NCBI RefSeq assembly: GCF_000224145.3
Contig: NC_020173.2
Span: 2,892,499 to 2,956,498, forward strand
Direction of reading: 5' to 3'
DNA: 64,000 nt
Source of the DNA: Ciona intestinalis
Lineage: Eukaryota > Chordata > Ascidiacea > Phlebobranchia > Cionidae
Positions 49,669 through 60,100 of this stretch are shown here, piece by piece. The stretch's first letter is position 1. Each line of letters begins with the position of its first letter. The notes beneath the pieces are model-generated. The model searched no databases. It had not been told where the DNA came from and saw only the letters and a list, made by a program, of their open reading frames with translations. Both the position numbers and the translations under genes were made by a program.

Positions 49669-51872
49669 ATGGGCGCATATGCAAGTTTGTTTGGCGTAGA
49701 AGATAGCCAGACTGTTAAAATAAAGCCAAATAACCCAAAGTGGCTTTTTAAGCATGCTGAAGTTTGTGAAATGCCTTTTTCTGAGGTAAGTTGAAAGTTG
49801 CGGTATAAACCACGTGCTTATAATTATGATTTAAAGCTAGTTCTGTGCCATTGCATTGTTATACACACGAACACATCTATATTTGTTATTGCAAAACTTT
49901 TTTTTACAGTTTTTATTTGAAATTAATACGTTTTAAGTCACCAATATGCAGTATATAAACAGTTGGTAATATTAGTTATTGTATAGGCCTACTCTAATCC
50001 CTGTATTTGGTATGCGGGTTCAAGTCGTATGAAAAAGAACGCCATGTTATTATATTGACTGGTTTTGTCCTGCCTTACAAGGATAACAGTCACTTATAGT
50101 TACATTCCTCGTTTTCCGGCCACGCGAGGATAAAGTAAGTTACATTTTTCATTCATTTATTATATCCCTACAGTAGGATAAGCAAAACAGTTAAATAGTC
50201 TAACGTTAACGTATGTCTTATAAAATATATACCCTAGGTACAACGCTGCTGGAGAAGGTTTCAGGTTCTTGGTGCAAATAAGAAAGGAGTTCTAACCGTT
50301 GAAAGTCAGATATGGAAATCAAATGATAAATTCATTCAGCAGGTTTAGTTTAATACATTGTATAATTCATAATAAAAACATAGTGTACGAAACAGAACAT
50401 GCGCGTTTGTCGTCTTATAACGACTGTTGTTTTTTTGGCTTCATGAGAACAAAACAAGTTACATTTATTCAATAACCTTCATTCATTCAAAAAGTGTTTT
50501 GTTACTTTGTAAAGTCTTTGTTTTTTGCTCATTTCATGCACCTTTATAACTATATAGATATATACATGCACATAAAGTAATGTTAACTTTATAACAGACT
50601 TTGAGACAACTGCCTTGGTCAAACAAAGGAATTCTAACATTTCAAGTTTATCTAAAAGTTTGTAAATGGTTTAATCAAGCTGATGAAATATTAAAGTTAA
50701 AAGGTAAGTCTTATGTAAGTGAATACATCCAAGATAGCAAGATTGTTTTATTTGAATGTTTTGTTCTTGTTTCTTTTGTTCGTTGCTCTACTATTGTTAC
50801 TAACACTCTATTTAGGTAAAGGTAGTCCGGTTTCTGTTTTTAAAGTTTAAACACTTTTTATTAAACTGGTAACAATTAACCTAATTTAAATTTGTAAAAT
50901 AGTAATTTTACAAAACCAGTTTATTTTTTATAAAACACTTGATTAATTTTATTCTGTTTTGGTAAAAATTAAAAAACATTTATTGAATATTTTTATATCA
51001 CCAGTGATCTACGGATTAATAAATCACAACCAACCACTAGATGGTGAAGTTTTACAAAGGATAATTGCGCTCCTATATCCAGAAGAATCTCCTGAAAATC
51101 TAAAGAATTTGGTTGAAACTTTTATAGAAAAAGTGAGTGGGGCTGTTCGACAAGTTTTGTTATGTTTTGTCATTTTTCGTAAATTTAGGATAAGATTGTT
51201 AAAATGCATGTTGTAATTGTAGATGCCATACTTTAAGGTGTATATGGTCTCGGTTAAGAAAACTCTGATTTTATTCAATGATTTAAAGTATCTGTCCGGC
51301 GCCAAAGCACAGCTGGTTAAGTGGTTAGCGCACCTTATTCTAACCTAGACGTAATGGGTTAAATGCTCGTTGCGTCTACTAAGTGGACATATGTGTCCTG
51401 GGTAGACACACCTAACAGCAATTGCTCCAACCCAGTGGTCACTAATGAGTTGTCCAATTTACCAGCCACACATAAATTCTCCCGAAACATAATCACCCAC
51501 AAAGTAACATACTTGGTAACTTGTAAACTGGCACGAGGTAAATGAAACACAAACCCCACTTTAATGACCCTCGTTTTCCAGCCATGTGAGGATAATGTAA
51601 GTAACATTCATTTATGTAGTAGTATACGGGTAATGGTCAAATCTTATCTGGCCCAAAACTCTGGTCTTATGGCCTGTTGCACTGCAAGACCTCACCTTTG
51701 TAAAATATAATCTTTTAGTTTAAGCCTTACTTCATCTCAGGTTGATTATAAACACCAAGGAGTTATAGATGAAGAAGAGTTCATTGAATTCGCGAAACAA
51801 ATCCCATTTGAAGAAATGTCAGCCATGCTTCAGTTTAATATTATTCCTCAGGATTTAGAAATACCAGAATAG
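49669..51872 (+). CDS. Calcineurin B-homologous / CHP-like EF-hand protein
   Basis: Exons: 49669-49785, 50238-50342, 50598-50703, 51005-51132, 51741-51872; 588 nt, 195 aa, the usual length of CHP1-type proteins. Begins MGAYAS, an N-myristoylation consensus, so likely membrane-associated. Domain order follows CHP/calcineurin B: EVQRCWRRFQVLGANKKGVL, then a second degenerate hand (WSNKGILTFQVYLKVCKWF), then VIYGLINHNQPLDGEVLQRI, then DYKHQGVIDEEEF. Only the last loop keeps key EF-hand positions (D1, G6, I8, E12); the other three lack most calcium ligands. Probably a calcium-regulated or purely structural adaptor. Exact orthology uncertain. Confidence 0.8.
51305..51605 (+). mobile_element. tRNA-derived SINE, CHP-like intron 4
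   Basis: Starts with AGCTGGTTAAGTGGTTAGCG, a good tRNA box A; a weaker box B (GGGTTAAATGCTC) follows at about 51355. A ~250-base unrelated body follows. Similar A-box material appears at 13.9 kb. Confidence 0.6.
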
Positions 51873-52564
51873 TTCTTGAAATTAATTTCCATATGTTAAT
51901 AACGATGGCTTTGTAAAGTGTAAGCCATTAAATTAATGTAACGAACTGGTAACTGCATTACCAATCCAAACCTTGAGACCTATGCAGTTATTACACTGTG
52001 AGAATTATTTTAGATTTTCTTGCTTTCAAAACTTAAGATTAATTTGTTTTTAATTTCTATTGTCTTCCGTGTAATTTCATATATATTTATATATTTTTAA
52101 GTCCTATCATTTTTAAGTCAAGTCATATTTTAAGTTATATATTTATATACTAACCTTACTGTTGCCTTTATAATAACCCCATATTGTCCTATTTGTACAT
52201 TTTACCTTTTTAGTTCAATATATATTATTATTAATATTATCTAGAAGACTAGAATTATAAGTATTTAAAGTTGCTTTGTTTATTATAGTTGTTAATAGAT
52301 TGTAGTTTTCCTATTTTGTATTTAAATTTTAAGCCCAAATTACTTTAGTTTTGCATTTATTACTTTGTGCCGATTTTATCTAAACCAATTTAATCTCTTG
52401 TTTAAATATAATTGCAACTGTTTTAACATTGAATATTGAAATATGCATTGTATTTTTAACTCAAATTTAAGATTTATATATCTGTTTATTTAACTCAATT
52501 TTAAATAGCCCCAAGAGACCTATTAAGCCCAAATTTTATGCCAAGTTCTTGTTTCTGCATATAG
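51873..52564. other. Intergenic, AT-rich
   Basis: 3'UTR and poly(A) region of the CHP-like gene and upstream region of the MADS-like gene. Very AT-rich, no repeats or genes recognised. Confidence 0.5.
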
Positions 52565-52584
52565 AATGTAAGGTTAGGGAAAAA
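52565..52584 (+). promoter_or_regulatory. 5'UTR segment with a start-stop mini-uORF
   Basis: A pyrimidine-rich tract ending in TATAG (acceptor-like, 52560-52564) is followed by AATGTAAGG, where ATG is directly followed by TAA, 19 bases before the main ATG at 52585. Such minimal uORFs can damp initiation downstream. Confidence 0.4.
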
Positions 52585-55500
52585 ATGGTACGACAAACTA
52601 AGAATACATTTCCTCGTCTCTTTGAGAGGAGCACCCCTACTGTTGGGAAGGTTGATACGAATCAACAACCAGATTTAGAAGGCAGGAAGAAAAAGAAGAA
52701 GAGTAGAATGTTAAAGGACATACGGTCCATCTCCGATTGGGAGAGAGTCTTCAGTTCTAGAAAAAGGACTTTGATGTCAAAAGCATTGGAGCTTGAACAT
52801 GCAACAGGTGCTATTGTAAGTAGGAAAGAGGTTCTTTAATTTATGTTTTATATGGGTGACGTGATGTCCTTGTCAAAGATGTGAAATTTAAGTCCCAAAA
52901 AAACTACCACTGGCAAGACTAGTAAATGATACACAAGTAAAAATCATCTATTTATATATTCAATATAAAATTCTAAATATTAAGTACAAAAATTCACAAT
53001 TTGATGCGCTAAGTTGTAATTAACATTTTTTTCCCCTAAATTTGCTTTATTTTCTTGTAGATAAAATATTTACATAGGTTTTTAATAAACATACAGAAAC
53101 TGCCCAGCAGAATTATTACAACTTTGTACCTCATTCTAATGTAAGTCTCTCACTGGTGATGCTGACGTGTACTACTAATCTGCAGGTCACTGTAACAGTG
53201 CGAGTCAGCAACAATGTTTATTATTATGCAAGTAGTCAAGTTGTTAAAGACATTTTGACGAAAACTCCTTTATTGAAAGGCAACAGCTTCCATGTCACAA
53301 AGAAGAGCTTAGCTATAGGACTTTATGTAAGTTAGACTTTTTGTTTCACCTTGGTGTAAACTATCTAGTTCTTTCTTTTAGTTGTAGACTGCAGTTTTTT
53401 CCATATTGAAAAACACACTTGAACAGTTGGTGTTCATTTGCCAAGTAAAGCTAAAATGTCCATGTTGATGCCACTACAGTAGACACTGTTTTCTTTGACT
53501 TCTATACCTACACACTCCTACCACCCTTATTGTTAGAAAATCATTTCAGTCTTAACAATCTCATTATTGTCATCTCTTACATGTCGACCAAACACAGTTC
53601 AGAAACCTGTGGTTTTACCCTATTATTACAAAGTATATTCACTAATGAATATCTTTCCGCCACAGGGGTTAACGAATGCTTGTTCTGACACTGAAAGTCA
53701 ACACAACCCACAACCATCGACCTCGACTGAAAATAGACCATCAACCAGCAATAACGCACCAGTAACACCAATCGTTACAACACCAACTAGACAACCAGCA
53801 CAGAATGGTAGGTCAGTTAAATCCCCATCCGCAAGGACAGCATTAAATACCCATCAATCATCAAAACACCCCCCACAGCCCCCCATACAATCCACCCCAA
53901 TCAGACCAGACCCTCCCCAGATTAACTTAACCATCGCCTCTACCTCGAAAACGCCACCCCCCACTGTGCCGCAAGTCATCATACCTTCCGATTCATCTTC
54001 CGAATCAAGTGATTCCAGTTCTTCTGACGAATCAGATTCAAGTTCCGAAGAATCTTCCTCAGAATCTGAGAAATCGAGCACTAAACCTTATGTTCCTGAT
54101 GTAAAACCATCGCCAAAACCAGATCCTTGCCGCATGCAACACCCAATACATCTTCGTAAAACTACAGCATCAGCTTCAGTCACTAAACCCCAACAATCAG
54201 CCACCAATAAGTCTCCAAAAATTTCCAGGAAACCTGCTTCAACTTTTGCCAAAACATTCGATAAAGTTTTCTCTCCAAGCAAAGAAAAACCCCAAGAACA
54301 AATTCGTAATAAACCTAATACCAGAAGTAATTCAACTGTTACAGATTCTGTTAACCTTCCAAATCCAGAACAAGTTACTGAACAATTTTTCCCATTAAAT
54401 AGTGACTCTTTAGAACAAAATCCATCGAGCTCTTTGCTGCAAAAGCCACCTAGTAAAAAGAAACCAAACCCTAACCCAGTTACATCAAACCCAACACATA
54501 GCGGAATACCAAAACCTGCCGAGCTTAACGTTATTAAAAATTCTTTACCTGAGACAGAAGAACAAACAGAAAGTTTGAAAAAAACGAACCAACGTGCGTT
54601 TGTTTCTAGAGAAGCAGCGCGTGCATCTGCTCTCAGTTCTCCTGGTCAATCGAATGTAATTGGGAACAAATATGGCTTTGCTGAGGGCAGTCTAGGGGCT
54701 TATCTGCTAAGTTTACAAATGTTCAAAGAAGAAGACATAAAAAACAACAGTGATCCTAGATCTTATGACTTTTTAAACAATATTGCTGCTAAGGCTTTAC
54801 AGGATAAAATTTTAATGGAAAAGACAGAAACAAGTGAAAATAGAAATGAGTGTAAAACGGATGACGGCAAAGTTGAAATTAATGCAGAGAATAGGCCTAG
54901 TACATCTATGGATCCAACAAGTACAACTAAGCGTAAAAAACCTGAAGGAAAGTTTAAAACTGAAAAAGATACTCTAAATAATAACATAAATGAAGCTTCA
55001 AAACAATTCACCTACATGGAAACCATGATGCCAAATACATATCAAAAGACAAAGTTTAAACAAATGGATAATGGAGTAAAGATGAAAAAGAATGTCAAAG
55101 AACAAACGAAACACCAACGCATGAATGCCGAGGAACAAAATCCGAGTTCACCTCAACATTTTTTTTTTGACAGGAACGGGGACAAATCAAATGGTGGGGA
55201 GAATGGGACAGTTGTTAAAGATTCCGCTCTAATACAAGGCCATGATTCAAGTACTGAAAAAAATAGCAATCACAAAAAATCACCAGTTAAAAAAACAACA
55301 AGGAAGCGTGTGAGACAAAAAAATCAAAAGAAAAATTCTACTAATAAAAAGGTTGAAAATGTAAATCCTGAAGATTTAAAACCCAGTCGACCTGAGCAAA
55401 CAAAACAGATTACAAACGGGCGCGAAAAACGGTATTCGCTATCGGAAAGAGATAACCAAAGGTATTCCAATCATGGACAAGCATATGATCAATACCACTG

Positions 55501-56594
55501 GAGGTCTCCAAGTTATAGATCTAGATGTATTTCGGAGCCCTCACATCCTGTGAGGCATTTTGGAGCTCCCGAGGTTCAGAGAACTTGCTTCAATATCTCC
55601 GCCCCTCTGCAAAGCGAGAATCAAAGTCCAAACAAGCAGAAGCGGGGAAATAATGAAAACATTCCAAACAAAAGACTTCGAGTTGAAGTAGTACCTACTA
55701 AAAGGTCAAATCCGAACAAAAAGACACCAAAAATTTCATCTAAAATATCAAAAGCTTCCCCTACAGTTCAAACCCCTTCCCAGGACAGAATGTTTCCAAA
55801 CACATCATCGATGCGTGGCTTGCGACATCAATGTCGGAAACATTTTGAACAGTACTTATCGAACACATATTTACACTCGGACATATCATTAAAAGGTTAT
55901 GTAAACAAATTGGAGAAACGAAAAGAACTTCTTTTAATTCCACAAATATTGACGCAGCCGAAGTGTTTCAAAAAACTTGCAAATGATTTGAAGGAGCAGT
56001 TGAAGCCGTATTATTCAAACTCAACAAGAACTTCCACATTGAACAAGTTCGTATGTGATGCTTTAAAAGGATCTTCATGTTTTGAAATTTATAACGTGAG
56101 TATTCTATTTATTATGTTGTTGTTGTGGGTTTAGGAATTAAAGTTACTTATCCATGGTTGCCAATTTCATGTTCACAGTCGGGCTGTTGAAGCTTTTGCA
56201 TTGTATGGATAAGCATACATTACTTTTGGTTGGTTTGGTCATTGACTTTTAGTGAGTGGAAACTTCAGTGACTTATTCATGGTTGTCACTCCTATGCCCA
56301 CGCCACAGGTTGGGGTAAGATGGGACACCTTTTTATTATATTTTCTCGTCCCATTTGGTAGTAAACTAAAGAACTTTTAGAAAATTGTATACCATATCTT
56401 CACATCTCCCATGGATCGCTGTTAATTGTTTAAAACACGATTGGAAAATTTGGATATTATGTGCGAAAGGTGTCCCGCCTACCCCACCCTACTATATATA
56501 AGTTAACTCTTTAAATTCTAAGTTGTAACTCTTTTTTTTTCAGGGCAAATGGTTAAAACGAACCCCTCTTTTAAACCCTGCACCTCCTCCATGA
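52585..56594 (+). CDS. Divergent MADS-box-like nuclear protein (950 aa)
   Basis: Exons: 52585-52815, 53186-53326, 53666-56095, 56544-56594; all junctions in phase, stop TGA at 56592-56594. Residues about 33-100 align by eye with the MADS box: GRKKKKKSRMLKD against MEF2 GRKKIQITRIMDE, then VFSSRKRTLMSKALELEHATGAIV against SRF TFSKRKTGIMKKAYELSTLTGTQV (12 of the 23 residues from F onward identical), then VYYYASSQVVKDILTK against MEF2 LFQYASTDMDKVLLK. Ciona has about 4 extra residues between basic arm and helix. The rest is low complexity: Pro/Ser/Thr-rich to 230, a Ser/Asp/Glu tract at about 232-262, Lys/Arg NLS-like clusters, and a well-structured-looking last ~110 residues (HQCRKHFEQYL..., KGYVNKLEKRKELLLIPQIL). 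Probably a DNA-binding regulator. Strong as a gene, moderate as MADS. Confidence 0.8.
56305..56500 (-). mobile_element. Cimi-1-like MITE, last intron of the MADS-like gene
   Basis: AGGTTGGGGTAAGATGGGAC left; AAGGTGTCCCGCCTACCCCA then CCCTACTATATA right. Confidence 0.88.
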
Positions 56595-57105
56595 CAGGCT
56601 TTTAACTCAATTTAATTTTACCTTAAACTCTGTGTTCCATCTGCTATACGTTATCACTGCCAATGTTGAAGTGCTGCTATAATTAGTTGGTGCCAATGTG
56701 TTGCATATTACATTACAGTTTCAAACCAAAAGAAGAGTGTATTTTATGTTGTTGCAAATTACATAAAAGACGCATACATATTTAACATGTAATTTTACAA
56801 CTTATTTTACATTTCATTTTCTTGCAACATGTTTTCAAAGGTAACACAGTTACAACAATATCAAATTTTGCCAGATGACGTAACGAATTGCGTCATTAAA
56901 TGTGTGACGTCATTCTTACGGTTGGTCATATTTTGTTTATTGCACCATATTTCCCGACTCTTAGTAAAGTCCTCCATTAAACCACACATAGTGACGTCAT
57001 CAGTTAAGTGACGTGGTCGATTACGTCAAATAGTGAAATCATTAGTTACGTCGTAACGTTAAAAAGAATAACGTATCCTAACATTGGAAACCCAGTGTTT
57101 CACAA
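56595..57105. other. Convergent intergenic region
   Basis: Between the 3' ends of the MADS-like and pleckstrin-like genes. Several GACGTCA/TGACGTAA motifs at 56870-57060. No gene seen. Confidence 0.5.
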
Positions 57106-60100
57106 TCACGATTGATTATTGTTGCTTCTGTGGCATAATGGCTTGATCGCTCTGATCCAATCATCGCGTTCGGAATCACTGGTAGCGATGATAAGATAAA
57201 GAGAACCTGAGGCGACTTTAACACAGAAGAGGTGATCGGGTGGGTTCGCCATTTTTAATGCTGGATAAGGTAAGGTTTTAAAACTTTACTTTGGTTTAAA
57301 ATCTAAATGTTACGTTTTTACAGACAATCTGTTCCTTGTGCCGCAGTAAACAGAATTGATTTGAACCAGTTTAAGTTCCAGGCAATAGTATTAAAAGGCA
57401 TAGGGTTATATAGACGTGACAGTTCCCACCCATGAGGGTAATACAAAAGACCAAAACTGTTTATATACAGTCTACACATTAATTCGGCAATTTGACAATA
57501 CCGTCTACACAGCTCTACGCTGATTAAAATGATAGACAGTAGGTTTTAATACAGAAACGAGATTTATAATTTAAATGATGCACATTTGCAATACTTTATA
57601 GTGTATTTACTTACCAACTTCCGCTGCGATTTTTGCAACGGGAAACACTGTTGCGCCACGAAGGACCAATGTGTTTAAAATCTTTCGATTCTTTTTTGAT
57701 GGATCAAAATAAGACAAAGTACCCGAATCTTGTAAAACAAAACAACGACACTTCCAAGACGGCACAAAATGTCCCTTAAACATACCAATGTTATAAAACT
57801 AACTACATTAAGAAAACGTTTAAATTTAACACGGACGATTTGTTTTCACATATTTTTAATTGGACTTTTGTTTAAAAAAAGTTATTTAATTTTTTTCTTA
57901 CCCTTTTAAACAGGATCCCACGTTTTAATATCCGCCCTGGTGGTAAATCTTTTGGCAAGTTTGTAGAGTCCTTGTGTTTTAAAGTGCTGCGTATAAAACA
58001 TAAACTTTATTGTTTATTAAGGTGCATGGAAACGAAAAATATATATATAGTTGTAGGGTGGGGGAGGATGGGACACCGTTTTATTCTATTTTCTCGTCCC
58101 ATTTGGTCGTAAACAAAGAAGATTTACAAAATTATATTCGTAGCACCGTGACTCTAATAAATATCGTTAATTGTTTAAACCATGATCCGGAAAAATGAGT
58201 ATTAGGTGCGAACGGTGTCCCACCTCCCCCCCACAGTGCTATAATCGCTGAGTAACGTAAATACGGGGAAATGGAAAACGACAGCTACTATATATAAAAA
58301 TCATGCTTACTATATCCAGAAACCGTCGTAACCACTGTGTAGAATTATTTTATAAGTGAAATTTCATATACCTGATTTTATCTGTGGGTACTGGTGACTT
58401 TATAGATAAATCGTCTCTGCTTTGTGACCTCACAGAGCTCAAATAAGTGCTCGACATACTTTTTAACGATGACTCATCAGTTAACTGAAAGAACAATTAA
58501 ATGAATGTAATTTATTTATCCTCGCGTGGCGGGGAAACGTCAGTCATTATAACACGGGTGTTTTGTCCCGTGCAACTATAATGCCTGTTTACCACGCAGT
58601 AAACTTTCTACGCCACAATACCCAATTGTTATGTAACAATCGCAAAAAAAACACGTGATAAATTCAACCAACCAGCTCGTAGTAATGAAGGTCGGTAAAA
58701 GGTAGGGAAGTGACGTCCGGTGTTAAGCATTGGAGCAAACCGACCCGAAGTAACCCTGAAACTGTCACTTCTGCTTCGCTACCAGTTAAACCCATATTGG
58801 TCCACATCCACTGTTGTAGTCCCAGGCCTGTATGGAAATAAATCTTAGTTTTAACCCGGTGGTTATGTATGGAAAGTCCTTTAGAGATTTATAAGCTAAG
58901 GTCATGGGATTTAGAAGTTGGCCCATTTTACCCAAACACTCAAAACTGTATATGGGTAAGATCCTACGGCGAGATACGCCAGGGGACTTGAGAACCAGAG
59001 TTGGCTCATGGTCCCCTTTCAAATCGCTAACAGAATTTATTGCTGTTTTTCGCATCTTTTACCGTTTTTCTTGGAACTTGATTTAAAAAATGATTGCAAA
59101 GTAACATAAGAAATACATTTTAAACGCACTGGTTGCAAATGTTTAGCTGAATGTTGCCAAACTGGAACGTATTTAAATACTGAGACTAACTTCTACTTTA
59201 ATGAGAATCGCCCTTTGTTAAAAACGAAATCGAATGCAAAAACTCTCTATTTCATAAGCGCTATACGCAATCATATACAAAACAACGATTGTATAATGCC
59301 TAAAATATCCCAAATTAATTAAATACGTGACGACTAAATCCGAAACCGGCAGTATTTCGATTTTTCAAACAATTTATTCAAACTATATAAACGAGGTTTG
59401 ATGACGCCACGCACGTTACTGTTTTAAATATAATTTAATGTTTCCTAATAAAGCAATACATGTGTAAATGTAATTATAACTCCAAGTTAAAAATTGAAAC
59501 GCAATAAACGGTTAAATTGGAAATAGCTTTCTTTGGATGTTACGCCCAAAATAAACGAACATCAAAAGAATATGCGATCCTCGTGTATAAATTTGGCGTG
59601 CGTGTCCCTTAAAAATGGGTAGCGGCATTTAATTTTAAATTGCTTAATATACTCGACAACTTGGTACATTGCAAATAATAATAAACGGAACTAATGTAAA
59701 GTTTAAATTAACCCGCTTTAGGCAATATGGGATATTATGTGCTTTTTCATGGTACCCATCTTAAGGTGGCTGTATACACAGTATCCGGAATTCGTCCGTT
59801 TCGTCTGTTTTGTCCGGGTTTCGCTGCCGCATGCGGAATTAGACACGGGTTTGCATACGACTTTGCATGCGAATTCGCACGCCGGACACTGTGTACAGCC
59901 ACCTTTACCCTTCTTATTATCCGATTAGAATTACAACTAAGATTATGTTTAGTTAAACTAAAATAAACGCTTTTAGTCCAACATACCAACCTGAGAATCC
60001 ATCAGTATGCATGACCCCATCAATCATACGAGCTTCTTTTTCCACTCCACCATCCGCCATGTTACCAAGGCTTACCAAAGTTTTCGCGTGTTTTCGGATT

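Noticed and set aside
53567-53665. N-terminal 33 residues of the large open frame in the MADS-like gene
   Set aside because: They lie upstream of a clear acceptor (CCACAG at 53660-53665); phase-0 joining to the exon at 53186-53326 explains the start without them.
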